Positions 16,172 through 24,346 of a stretch of DNA of 64,000 nt are shown one piece after another (within the stretch, counting starts at the first letter, position 1; each line of letters starts with the position of its first letter). The stretch is from CAVVIG01 sp050249955. GTDB lineage: Bacteria; Acidobacteriota; Vicinamibacteria; Vicinamibacterales; CAVVIG01. Both the position numbers and the translations under genes were made by a program. Below the pieces are notes generated by a model. The model was not told where the DNA came from. It searched no databases and saw only the letters and a program-made list of their open reading frames with translations. Location: contig JBFWPN010000008.1 in assembly GCA_050249955.1 (NCBI GenBank), forward strand, positions 1 to 64,000, given 5' to 3'.

Positions 16172-16225
16172 GCAATCTGCAGTCCGCAATCTGCAATCCG
16201 CAATCCGCAATCCGCAATCTGCAAT
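16172..16225. repeat. seven-base tandem repeat (GCAATCY)n, array 1
   Basis: Seven complete units (GCAATCT, GCAGTCC, GCAATCT, three GCAATCC, GCAATCT) and a partial eighth begin seven bases after the stop of the DAC-like gene and end ten bases before the ATG of the dioxygenase gene. The same unit makes up the array at 40587-40663. The unit has no stop codon in any frame on either strand, which explains long open frames running through it. Confidence 0.9.
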
Positions 16226-16235
16226 AATTCGTGAG

Positions 16236-16982
16236 ATGTCTCACATCACCAGCTCAACGGCCGATGGCGTCCACGCCGCGGTGGACCGCGCGGGATTCGC
16301 CTTTGTCGAGGGAGCCGGCATGCGTGCCATCCTCGAACGGCATGGTTCACTAGCCGACTGGGAGGCGTTTGCCGCGAGCTGGGGTCGACTGGATCTCGAT
16401 ACCTACATGGCCGACGGAGGGCGCTATCGTCGGCGGCGCCATGCGGTCTACGCGGTGGCGGCGGGCGGGGGCATCACGCGCAAGCCGCACCAGCCGCACT
16501 ACCAGAGCCTCGACTACAACCCCATGCATGGTGGGATCGAGCGCTGGTTCCAGCCGGTTGAGGAATCGCTGGGTGCCGGCCCGAGCCTCACCACGGTGCT
16601 CGAGTGCTGCCGCAGCACGTTCAGTGCGCTGGCGAAGACGGTCGAGGAGTGGCACGTCGAGGTGCACCAGTTCCGGATAGAGGCGCGGCCCTCGGAGGTG
16701 GGGCGACCCACGCCGGAGGGTCTGCATCGCGACGGCGTGGACTACGTGCTGGTGCTGCTGGTGAACCGCGAGAACATCGCGAGCGGCGTCACGACGATCC
16801 ACGGCGAGCAGGGCGAGATGCTGGGACAGTTCACGCTCACCACGCCGTTCGACGCGGCCATCGTGGACGATCGGCGCGTGGCGCACGGCGTGACGCCGGT
16901 GGAGTCGATCGATCCGTCGAAACCGGCCTACCGCGACGTGCTCGTCGTCACCTTCAAGGACGCCAGAGCCACGGCGCGCTAG
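16236..16982 (+). CDS. 2OG-Fe(II) dioxygenase family protein
   Basis: 248 residues of the 2OG-Fe dioxygenase family that includes bacterial amino acid hydroxylases such as L-isoleucine hydroxylase. The metal triad is H164-x-D166 (in PEGLHRDGVDYV) and H217 (in RRVAHGVTPV), with R233 (in AYRDVLVVTF) suited to hold 2-oxoglutarate. It should use oxygen and 2-oxoglutarate to hydroxylate a small substrate, perhaps a free amino acid; the substrate is not predictable. The ATG at 16236 lies just after the heptad repeat array, leaving little room for its own promoter, so it may depend on read-through from the DAC-like gene. Confidence 0.75.
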   Translation: MSHITSSTADGVHAAVDRAGFAFVEGAGMRAILERHGSLADWEAFAASWGRLDLDTYMADGGRYRRRRHAVYAVAAGGGITRKPHQPHYQSLDYNPMHGGIERWFQPVEESLGAGPSLTTVLECCRSTFSALAKTVEEWHVEVHQFRIEARPSEVGRPTPEGLHRDGVDYVLVLLVNRENIASGVTTIHGEQGEMLGQFTLTTPFDAAIVDDRRVAHGVTPVESIDPSKPAYRDVLVVTFKDARATAR

Positions 16983-17005
16983 ACACCCACGGCGGGGGCC
17001 TTCCG

Positions 17006-17089
17006 GCTCCTGGCTTCAGGCTCCCGGCCGGGTCGACGTCAGGCCTGAAGGCGACGTGCCCTGAAGCCTGAAGCCTCGACTCCGGAGCC
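17006..17089. terminator. long inverted repeat between convergent genes
   Basis: GGCTTCAGGCT (17012-17022) pairs perfectly with AGCCTGAAGCC (17065-17075), and GGCTCC (17006-17011) with GGAGCC (17084-17089). The element sits between the ends of the dioxygenase gene (plus) and the haem-binding gene (minus), the place for a two-way terminator. The right arm also holds two tandem GAAGCCT heptads. Confidence 0.45.
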
Positions 17090-17099
17090 CTGAGACTGT

Positions 17100-17558
17100 T
17101 CAGTGCATGGCCGCCGACGTCGGCTGTGCGGCCGCGCAGATGGCCTCCACGTCCCCAGGCTGGAGCTTCGCGTCCGGATGCTGGAGGGTGTAGATCCACA
17201 TCGGCATCTCGCCTTCCTTCACCGCGTCGCACGCCTCTTCGAGCTTGTGCTGCTGCTTCTTCGGCGCATAGGTGCCGAATTCCGAGAGGTTCAGTTCGGC
17301 GCGCCCCTCGTTCACGTCGTGTGCCACCAGCCAGGAGACCGGCGCAATGCGGCTGTACCAGGGCCACGTGGTGGCATTCGAGTGACAGTCGCTGCAGGCC
17401 CGTTCCATCACCGCCACGGCCGCGGCCGCATCGGGTCGAACCGCCTTCAGGGTCTTGGTCGGATCGGTCGGCGGGTTCGTCCGTGCCGGCACGATCACCT
17501 GCGCCACCAGGAATACCGCCGCCAGCGCTCCAATCAGCTTGCCTGCAGTCACGCGCAT
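17100..17558 (-). CDS. secreted haem-binding-domain cytochrome c
   Basis: 152 residues: an N-terminal signal or anchor helix (AGKLIGALAAVFLVAQVIV), then the Haem_bd domain with CSDCHSNATTWPWYSRIAPVS and LNLSEFGTY, ending with EGEMPMWIYTLQHPDAKL. This domain carries one c-type heme and is often found near PQQ dehydrogenases, to which it may pass or from which it may take electrons. The start at 17558 follows a GGAGG site. It lies downstream of the PQQ dehydrogenase gene on the same strand with 158 bases between, so a functional pair is likely. Confidence 0.8.
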   Translation of the reverse strand: MRVTAGKLIGALAAVFLVAQVIVPARTNPPTDPTKTLKAVRPDAAAAVAVMERACSDCHSNATTWPWYSRIAPVSWLVAHDVNEGRAELNLSEFGTYAPKKQQHKLEEACDAVKEGEMPMWIYTLQHPDAKLQPGDVEAICAAAQPTSAAMH

Positions 17559-17716
17559 GTGTCGTCGACCTCCACTGTCGACTGTAGCGGGTGCGGATGA
17601 GATTGGGATGTGAGCGGGAGGCGGAGGCGGGCAGGCCCGAAACAGCACGGGCGGCCCATGTGTCATGGGCCGCCCGTGTGCGGTCGGAGAGCCCGGCTTC
17701 AGCCGGGCGGCGTGCC

Positions 17717-19798
17717 TTAGTTGCCGAGACGGTAGACGATCAGCTCGCCAGGAGCGCCGGGACCGGCGATCGAGACGGTGATGTACTGCTTCCCGTTCAG
17801 CATGTAGGTCATGGGCGAGCCGGTCTGCGGCGCCGGCATGTAGACGGCGCCCACTTCGCTGCCGGTGGCCTTGTCGTAGGCGCGGAGCATGGCGCCGCGA
17901 CCGTTCGGGGTGGTGGCGAAGCCGCCCTCACCCGCGATGACCAGGGTCTTGGTCGTCAGGACGCCGATGCGGCCCTGGCGGCCGGTGCGCGGAATCGTCA
18001 GGCCCTTGAGCGCCGGGTGGTTCTTGATGTTGTCCGGCGTCTCGCCGTGCGCAATCTGCCACACCTTGGTGCCCTGGTTCAGGTTGAGCGCCGTGATGGT
18101 GGCATACGGCGGCTTCGCCAGCGGGAGGCCCTGGACGGTGAGGCCACCGCCACCCTCGCCGCCACCACCCGCCGGACGGGCGGCGGAGGCAGCCTCCGGG
18201 TTACGGGCGGTGCCCATGACGTAGTCCATGTCCGAGCGGTTGTTCTCGGGCTTCACGAGACCGAGCGCCTGCACGCCCGAGTTCGAGAAGATGTACATCG
18301 TGTTCGTCTCTGGGTCGAGCGAACCACCCTGCCAGTTCGCGCCGCCGGTGACGACGGGCGAGAGCAGCAGGCCGAGGGGACGCGGCCAGGTGCTGACCGG
18401 GGGCGGCGTGAAGATCGGCCCCATGATGTAGTTCGCCGCGACCTTCTTGGCTTCCTCGCGCAGCGCGGGGGTGAAGTCGATCAGGTCGTCCTCGGAGAAG
18501 CCCTGGCGCTCGAAGGCCGGCGGCTTGGTGACGAAGGGCTGCGTCGGCGAATACCACTCGCCGGGCACATTGCCCTTGGCGACCGGACGCTCCTCGATCG
18601 GCCACACGGGCTGGCCGGTGACGCGGTCGAACACGTACACCCAGCCCTGCTTGGTCGGCTGGGCGAGCGCCTTGATCTGCTTGCCGTCGACCGTGAGGTT
18701 GGCCAGGATGGGCGCGCACGGGATGTCGTGGTCCCAGATGCCGTGGTGCACGAGCTGGTAGTGCCACTTGCGCACGCCGGTCTTCACGTCGAGCGCGATC
18801 ACGCTCTCGGCGAACAGGTGGTTGCCCGGGCGATGACCACCGTAGTAGTCGCCCGTCGGGAGTTCCACCGGCATGTAGACCAGCCCGAGTTCCGGGTCGG
18901 CGCTCATCTGCGCCCACACACCCGTGTTGCCCGTGTACGACCACGAGTCGTTCAGCCAGGTGTCGTTGCCGAACTCGCCCGGTCGCGGGATCGTGTGGAA
19001 GATCCAGAGGCGCCGGCCGGTCCGCGCGTCGAAGCCGCGGACGTAGCCCTTCTGGTTGCTCCGGCTCTTGGGCACGCTGCCCGCCAGGTGCGCCGCGCCG
19101 ACGATCACCACGTCGTTCACGATGACCGGCGCCGCATGGAGGCCGACCTCACCCGTGATGAGGTCCATCTGCTGGTCGTTGTTCTGCTTCAGGTCGACGA
19201 TGCCGTTCGTGCCGAACGACTTGACGATGTCGCCGGTCGTCGCGTCGAGCGCGATCATCTGGTACCCGGGGGTCACGTAGATGATCCGCTCCTCCTTGCC
19301 GTCGGTCCAGTACGAGAGGCCGCGGCCCGAGAGCTGCCGGGGCGCCGACTCACCGCGCTTGCCTTCGTTGAGGCTGTACATCCAGAGGAGCTCGCCGGAC
19401 TGGGCGTCCACCGAGACGACCGCGCGACGGGTGCCGGCCGTGAAGTACAGCTTGCCCTTCACCATCAGCGGGGTTGCCTGGAACTGGTACTCAGCGCGGG
19501 GGCCGAGCATGTCGGTCTTGAACCGGAACGCCACTTCGAGCTTGTTGAAGTTCGAGGCGTTCACCTGGTCGAGCGCCGAGTAGCGCGTGCTGGACAGATC
19601 GCCGCCGTAGGTCTGCCACTCGCCGTTGGCCGTGTTGTACACGTGCGGAGGCGTCGCTGCGGCGCGCGCAGCCGGACGAGCCGCCGGGCGGGCAGCCGGC
19701 GCGGCCTGTCCCTGCCCCAGCGTGGGCACCGTCGCCCACAGCATGAGCAGGGCCACTGGACTGAGCCCCGCGGCCCAGCGCCAAGTATGTCGCTTCAT
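17717..19798 (-). CDS. PQQ-dependent dehydrogenase, glucose/quinate type, soluble
   Basis: 693 residues: signal peptide (about 1-30), an Ala/Pro/Arg-rich linker with repeated PAAR units, then an eight-bladed quinoprotein propeller from about residue 60 (EWQTYGGDLSSTRYSALDQVNASN) to the C-terminus. It resembles the glucose/quinate/shikimate dehydrogenase branch, which oxidises sugars or polyols in the periplasm, but lacks the five-helix quinone-binding anchor of Gcd, so it must use a cytochrome. The haem-binding cytochrome downstream is a candidate. The start at 19798 has a clear AAGGAG site. The substrate is unknown; no PQQ synthesis genes are in the window. Confidence 0.85.
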   Translation of the reverse strand: MKRHTWRWAAGLSPVALLMLWATVPTLGQGQAAPAARPAARPAARAAATPPHVYNTANGEWQTYGGDLSSTRYSALDQVNASNFNKLEVAFRFKTDMLGPRAEYQFQATPLMVKGKLYFTAGTRRAVVSVDAQSGELLWMYSLNEGKRGESAPRQLSGRGLSYWTDGKEERIIYVTPGYQMIALDATTGDIVKSFGTNGIVDLKQNNDQQMDLITGEVGLHAAPVIVNDVVIVGAAHLAGSVPKSRSNQKGYVRGFDARTGRRLWIFHTIPRPGEFGNDTWLNDSWSYTGNTGVWAQMSADPELGLVYMPVELPTGDYYGGHRPGNHLFAESVIALDVKTGVRKWHYQLVHHGIWDHDIPCAPILANLTVDGKQIKALAQPTKQGWVYVFDRVTGQPVWPIEERPVAKGNVPGEWYSPTQPFVTKPPAFERQGFSEDDLIDFTPALREEAKKVAANYIMGPIFTPPPVSTWPRPLGLLLSPVVTGGANWQGGSLDPETNTMYIFSNSGVQALGLVKPENNRSDMDYVMGTARNPEAASAARPAGGGGEGGGGLTVQGLPLAKPPYATITALNLNQGTKVWQIAHGETPDNIKNHPALKGLTIPRTGRQGRIGVLTTKTLVIAGEGGFATTPNGRGAMLRAYDKATGSEVGAVYMPAPQTGSPMTYMLNGKQYITVSIAGPGAPGELIVYRLGN

Positions 19799-19839
19799 TA
19801 AGTGCTCCTTCTCCTCTAGTCGGGATCCTGTCGGGAGGA

Positions 19840-19917
19840 ACACATTCTAGAGCCAATCACCGGTTTTGGTGAGTTGGTCTCCCGAGAATGTGTCCGCGCC
19901 GGAAGGCGCCACATTCT
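19840..19917. promoter_or_regulatory. three copies of ACACATTCT/CACATTCT, two forming an inverted repeat
   Basis: ACACATTCT at 19840-19848 and its perfect reverse complement AGAATGTGT at 19885-19893 flank an imperfect inner stem (CCAATCACC and GGTGAGTTGG); a third copy, CACATTCT, is at 19910-19917. The element sits 42 bases upstream of the PQQ dehydrogenase start, within the 248-base gap behind the copper monooxygenase-like gene. It could be an operator for the dehydrogenase or a folded leader RNA. Confidence 0.45.
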
Positions 19918-20046
19918 AAACGAATTGACGAGCCCGGGAGCGGACGCGCAACGCAGGGGTATCGGTCAGGGCCAGGCGGGGCGGGCGGCGGGGGTGCGGC
20001 GGCGGATGGGGGTCCGCCGCCCCGTCCGGGGACGGTGCGGGCGATG

Positions 20047-21273
20047 CTACTGCTGGCCGCCCGTGGAGGCGCCCGGCTTCGGGAGCTCGCGCACGCCGCC
20101 GAAGAACCCGATCATCATCTCCTCCCAGGTCTGGTCACCCCAGCGCACAACCTGGTTCGGGTCCGGGTTGAACTTGTTGTTCGCCGAGTTGTCGAAGTGG
20201 GCGATCACCTCGAGCTTCGTGCCCTTCGGCAGGGTCTTCGGTTCGGCCAGTTCGTAGGTGATCTGCCAGTTGAAGTCGTACTTCGGCACCCGCAGGAGCA
20301 CTTCCTCACGACCGTCCGGATAGTGCGCCACGTAGGTCATGTCCTTGCCCCGCACGTGCATGTGCGGCGTGAACGAGGTGACGACGGTGTCCTGGGCCAG
20401 CGTGTTGACGCCCCGGACCTCGAAGTTGCCGTCGTTGGGCGGAATCGTGAAACGCGGATTGATGACCAGCCCGCCGGCCGCCTGGCGGACCGGCGTGTCC
20501 TTCGCGAAGATCACGCCCACCTCGGTCCGGTCGTCCGCTGCCGTGCCATTGGTGGTGTAGTGCATCTGCAGGATGATGTCGTGCCCGCCGCGCAGCAGCC
20601 GGGCCACTCCCTCCGGGAAGGTGACACCCGGCTTGTTCGGGGTGACACCCCCGATGTTGTTCGGCCCGAGCACGCCACCTTCACTCACCGGCTTGCCGCT
20701 CTCCTGGGTGTAGGCGATGACGTGGTGCACCTGGGCCCGCGCGCCCGGCTTGATCTCGATGGCCTTGATCCATCGGTCCGACGGCAGGTTCACCGGAATC
20801 CGGATGTACTGGTACTCCACAGCACCGGTCGCCGGAATCCTGAACGGCTCCGCCATGGCGAACACCATGTCCGGCTTGCCGATGGTCCAGCCCTCGACCA
20901 TCGCGGGCAGCGAAGGCAGGTCCCTGTCGTTGCCCTTCGGGGCGCCGGCATCCACCCACCGCGCGATGGTGTCCACGTCCTTCTCGGTCAGCCGGGGATC
21001 GTTGCGGAAGTGGCCCACCGCGGGGTCGGCATTCCACGGTGGCATCTGCCGGGCCACGACCCGCTGCTTGATCACCCGCGCATACGGCCGGGCGTCCTGG
21101 TAGGTGACCAGCGACATCGGCGCGAACATGGTCGGCCGGTGGCACTCCACACAGTTCTTGTAGAGGATGGGAGCGACGTCCTTCGTGAACGTCGGCGTGG
21201 GCTCGGCGGCCGAGGCGACAGCGGCCAGGCCCAGCAGGCACGTGAACACGGCACCGGGAACGACTCTTCTCAC
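20047..21273 (-). CDS. cytochrome c fused to a PHM-like copper monooxygenase domain
   Basis: 408 residues from a GTG at 21273 with an AGGAGG site: signal peptide (to about A23), a cytochrome c domain with heme motif CVECH (41-45), then a type II copper monooxygenase domain. All six copper ligands of peptidylglycine hydroxylating monooxygenase appear: HH at 183-184 and H238 (MHYTTNG) for one copper, H304-M-H306 (TPHMHVRG) and M386 or M387 (TWEEMMIGFF) for the other. In animals this fold hydroxylates peptides or dopamine with ascorbate as donor; here the fused heme may supply electrons. The substrate is unknown. Divergent from the small secreted protein at 21422. Confidence 0.8.
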   Translation of the reverse strand: MRRVVPGAVFTCLLGLAAVASAAEPTPTFTKDVAPILYKNCVECHRPTMFAPMSLVTYQDARPYARVIKQRVVARQMPPWNADPAVGHFRNDPRLTEKDVDTIARWVDAGAPKGNDRDLPSLPAMVEGWTIGKPDMVFAMAEPFRIPATGAVEYQYIRIPVNLPSDRWIKAIEIKPGARAQVHHVIAYTQESGKPVSEGGVLGPNNIGGVTPNKPGVTFPEGVARLLRGGHDIILQMHYTTNGTAADDRTEVGVIFAKDTPVRQAAGGLVINPRFTIPPNDGNFEVRGVNTLAQDTVVTSFTPHMHVRGKDMTYVAHYPDGREEVLLRVPKYDFNWQITYELAEPKTLPKGTKLEVIAHFDNSANNKFNPDPNQVVRWGDQTWEEMMIGFFGGVRELPKPGASTGGQQ

Positions 21274-21421
21274 GGCGTCCTCCTGAAACGTCCGCGGATC
21301 CGGGGTCCTGACGACAGGCCAAATTCTCTCACGGCCCAGCCCGGGCCCGGCCGGGAAACGGTGGCGGGCATACCTCCTGCACCCGGGGGCTGTGGATGTG
21401 CCCATGGAGGAGGGACCCGCC

Positions 21422-21913
21422 ATGACCGAGACCGTTGCCCGCGCCTGCCTGATCGCCACCCTGGCCATGCCTGCCGGTCTGGCCGCCCAGCAGCCGCCAT
21501 CTTCGGCCACGAAGCCGGAGGTGCTGACGCTCATCGGGTGCCTCGACCGCGCGCCGAATGGCACCTACCAACTGCTGCACGCCTCCCGCGATGCGGCCGG
21601 TCCGGGTGGCGCAACCGGCACCAGCGGCTCGGCCGCCACGCCACCTGCCTCGTCGGCGCGCGGCACCTCATCTCCGGCCCCTCGGGAGGACGCGCCCTGG
21701 ATTCTGAAGAGCCCGACCGACCTCGCCCCGCACGTGGGGCACAAGGTACAGATAACTGGCAGGCCGAGCGCCACCCGTCCGTCGTCGGACGACGCGGCCA
21801 CCACCACGCCGCCGACGACCACCTCGACCGGGGCGCGTGTGAAGGACCCCGGTGAAGCCGAGCGGAGCCTGGATGTGTCAGGAGTCAGGATGCTGGCGCG
21901 AGCGTGTCCGTAA
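21422..21913 (+). CDS. small secreted protein of unknown function
   Basis: 163 residues with a signal peptide (MTETVARACLIATLAMPAGLAAQ), then LTLIGCLDRAPNGTYQLLHA, a low-complexity Gly/Ala/Ser/Thr stretch, PHVGHKVQITGRPS and another Thr-rich stretch. The order IGC...Y.L...GH.V.ITG suggests a small beta-barrel of the kind seen in many predicted acidobacterial exported proteins. No function can be given. The start at 21422 follows GGAGGAGGG. Divergent from the copper monooxygenase-like gene; the 148-base gap must hold promoters for both. Confidence 0.65.
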   Translation: MTETVARACLIATLAMPAGLAAQQPPSSATKPEVLTLIGCLDRAPNGTYQLLHASRDAAGPGGATGTSGSAATPPASSARGTSSPAPREDAPWILKSPTDLAPHVGHKVQITGRPSATRPSSDDAATTTPPTTTSTGARVKDPGEAERSLDVSGVRMLARACP

Positions 21914-22021
21914 GTCGCTGACAGGCGACACCAGCGTGACACGGGAGTGCTACCCTGTGACCCGGCGCGCGTACACCGACGCTACACAGATCCCGCCCGC
22001 GGCCGGGCACGAGGTTTGTAG

Positions 22022-22993
22022 ATGTCGCGGCACCCCATGCGGACCGCCAAGGCCGTCGAGCCTGCCCCGCTGCCCCAGACGAGGTCCGACCTGCAGGCGT
22101 GGATCCACGACCGCCTGCACCTGGCGGCGGAGGCGGAGACCGCGCTGTCTCCGGCGATCGACGCGGTGTTCACGCGGCACGAACGGCTGTGGCAGGAGTC
22201 GAAGTACGAGGCCATCCAGGCGCTGTCGGCCGGGTTCGCCGACAAGATGGCCCGCGTGACCCACGAGCTCCAAGCCAAGGACGCCACGGTCCACAGCATC
22301 TCGTGCTACTTCGAGCAGCTCGTCGCCGACCTCACCGACCGCTCCAACCGCGATCCCAAGACCCGCCTGATGAACTTCCGGCGGTTCACCGAACAGCTCG
22401 AGTCGTTCCTCGCGCTCGAGCAGCGCGGGCGCTGGTGTGCGGTGGGGCTCGTCGACATCACCGGCTTCAAGTGGTACAACGACGCGCTCGGCCATGCCGT
22501 TGGCGACCGCATCATCGAGCGGGTGGCCAACCTGCTGCGCGAGCAGGTCCGATCGGAAGACCTCCTCGCGCAGGAGCGGCCGGGCACCGAACCGCGCGAA
22601 CTGCATGCGCGCCTCGGCGGCGACGAGTTCTGCTTCCTGATTCCGGACCTGGCCGAATACCACCAGGCCTACGCCATCGCCGAACGCTTCCGCGAGGCGG
22701 TGGAACGCTTCGCCTGGACCACCGAAGACGAGCGGCTCGGGGTGCAGCCGGTGCGGGTGGACGTCGGTGTGGTCTGCATGCACCTGGGGCGCGTCTCCGA
22801 TCGGCGGTTCGTGGCACGCCGCCTCGCCGGCGATCTCATTCACCGGGCCGACAAACTGATGTACGAGGCGAAGGGGGACCGGGCGAGCCACATCTACCTC
22901 GTTCGGGCGCGCGTGTGCGACGGCGAACTCCGCGACCTGTCTGACGAGGATGTGGTGGAGGAACTTGCGCCGGAGGCGAACGGCGAGGCGTAA
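22022..22993 (+). CDS. GGDEF-domain protein, probable diguanylate cyclase
   Basis: 323 residues. An N-terminal helical region (about 20-125), with no membrane segment or named sensor domain, is followed by a GGDEF domain with the intact catalytic motif GGDEF at 199-203 and VDITGFKWYNDALGHAVGDRII upstream. It should make cyclic di-GMP from GTP. There is no RxxD inhibitory site before GGDEF (the residues are RELH), so product feedback is not expected through that site. The N-terminal helices probably mediate dimerisation or signal input. The ATG at 22022 has a GAGG stretch upstream. tRNA-His lies 70 bases downstream. Confidence 0.85.
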   Translation: MSRHPMRTAKAVEPAPLPQTRSDLQAWIHDRLHLAAEAETALSPAIDAVFTRHERLWQESKYEAIQALSAGFADKMARVTHELQAKDATVHSISCYFEQLVADLTDRSNRDPKTRLMNFRRFTEQLESFLALEQRGRWCAVGLVDITGFKWYNDALGHAVGDRIIERVANLLREQVRSEDLLAQERPGTEPRELHARLGGDEFCFLIPDLAEYHQAYAIAERFREAVERFAWTTEDERLGVQPVRVDVGVVCMHLGRVSDRRFVARRLAGDLIHRADKLMYEAKGDRASHIYLVRARVCDGELRDLSDEDVVEELAPEANGEA

Positions 22994-23063
22994 TCCACCC
23001 TGTCTTCAAACTCGCCAACGTTCGCGCCCCGATCCCCGTGCTACACTTGTGGGTCCCCGCACG

Positions 23064-23139
23064 GTGGATATAGCTCAATGGTTAGAGCGCCGGACTGTGG
23101 CTCCGGAGGCTGCGGGTTCGAGTCCCGTTATCCACCCCA
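23064..23139 (+). tRNA. tRNA-His (GTG)
   Basis: A full cloverleaf: acceptor GTGGATA/TATCCAC, D-arm with GCTCAATGGTTAGAGC, anticodon stem CCGGA/TCCGG with loop CTGTGGC and anticodon GTG at 23097-23099, T-loop TTCGAGT, and an encoded CCA at 23137-23139. G at 23063 can act as the extra 5' G that pairs with discriminator C at 23136, the identity mark of tRNA-His. A TACACT box at 23042-23047 may be its -10. Confidence 0.97.
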
Positions 23140-23254
23140 TCTTCCCCGTGCACAATCGCTGATTGCGAATCGTCCGCCGCAGGTGCAGACTCTGCCCTGA
23201 CCGGCACGGCGCCGTCCCGTGGATGCGTACCCGTTGCCCGGCGTGGAGGATATC

Positions 23255-24346
23255 GTGAAGCAGTTGCTGTCGCGCGCACTCGTCGCGGCCGCCCTGGGCA
23301 GTTGTGCCCTCGGCGTGCTGCAGGCCCAGAACCCGGCTGGCCAGCAGCGCCCGCCCCAGGGCACGACCCCGGCCCCCGCCACCAATGCCGACCCGTACTT
23401 CAACAACGCCGCGGCCGGCACGACCACGTTCCCGCTCGCAGCGCCCACCGGCAGCGACAGCAAGGCGATCACGACGGCACCCGCGGGTGCCGTGAACCAG
23501 GGCGCGTTCACCCCGGGCACCTGGAAGTACGGCACCGCGTTCGACGCACCGCCCAACGCCCGCGTCTGGAATCCGGTGAAGCTGAAGATGCAGCAGGGCG
23601 GCAAGGTGACCGGCGGCACGGTCTTCAGCGCCACCGACCCGAGCACCTACTGCGCCATGGCCAACGCCGGCTACGACTTCATCTGGACCGAGATGCAGCA
23701 CTCGGCCACCGACTGGCAGTCGGTCGCACGCATGTGGGCTACCTGTCCGCACGCCAAGGCGGTGCCGGGCGTGCGCGTCGCGTACACCGACGAACGCGAA
23801 ATCCAGCACGCGCTCGACTCGGGCGCGCTCGTGCTCGTGGTGCCGACCATCGACACGGTGGAAGAGGCGATCCAGGCCCGCGACTGGGCCTATTTCCCGC
23901 CGCTCGGCCGCCGCAGCAGCGGCGGAGGCCAGGCCTTCGACCAGGCGGTGTGGGGCGGCGTACCCGGCGGCTACCGCAACACGGTCAACGACAACCTGGT
24001 CCTGATCCTGATGATCGAGACGCTCGAAGGGCTGAAGAACGCCGACGCGATTGCGAAGGTACCGGGCGTGACCGCTCTCTTCGCCGCCAGCGGCGATCTG
24101 GGCAACTTCTCTGGCTATCGCCAGGGGACGCCCGACTACGAACGCGCCATCAACATCGTCCATGATGCGACGGTCAAAGCCGGCATCAGGCTGTGCGGAC
24201 CGTTTGCGTGGCGCGACCGGCCGGACTTCTCGTGCTTCCAGAACGGGAGCGAGACCGCGGCGATCGCCCGGGGCGTGGCGGCAGAGCTCGGCCCCCTCGC
24301 GAACACACAGCCGGTGCCGGAGGCCGGCCCGTACTCACGACGCTGA
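23255..24346 (+). CDS. exported HpcH/HpaI-type aldolase/citrate lyase family protein
   Basis: 363 residues from a GTG at 23255 that follows GGAGGATATC. It opens with a signal peptide (QLLSRALVAAALGSCALGV to LQAQ), unusual since HpaI-type aldolases act in the cytosol. The core keeps the family residues: the catalytic His in WTEMQHSATD, Arg in PGVRVAYTDE, the metal Glu in LMIETLEGLKNA and Asp in AASGDLGNFSGY. These enzymes join or split 2-oxo acids with aldehydes using a divalent metal. An exported version may act on compounds outside the cell. No operon partner lies beside it; tRNA-His is upstream. Confidence 0.75.
   Translation: MKQLLSRALVAAALGSCALGVLQAQNPAGQQRPPQGTTPAPATNADPYFNNAAAGTTTFPLAAPTGSDSKAITTAPAGAVNQGAFTPGTWKYGTAFDAPPNARVWNPVKLKMQQGGKVTGGTVFSATDPSTYCAMANAGYDFIWTEMQHSATDWQSVARMWATCPHAKAVPGVRVAYTDEREIQHALDSGALVLVVPTIDTVEEAIQARDWAYFPPLGRRSSGGGQAFDQAVWGGVPGGYRNTVNDNLVLILMIETLEGLKNADAIAKVPGVTALFAASGDLGNFSGYRQGTPDYERAINIVHDATVKAGIRLCGPFAWRDRPDFSCFQNGSETAAIARGVAAELGPLANTQPVPEAGPYSRR

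Noticed and set aside
16172..16225. Short repeats that might suggest a CRISPR array
   Set aside because: The unit is seven bases with no spacers and no cas genes near; it is a simple tandem repeat.
23064..23139. tRNA-His as a possible integration site for a mobile element
   Set aside because: No integrase, direct repeat of the tRNA 3' end or foreign-looking genes on either side; the same holds for tRNA-Arg at 42720-42796.
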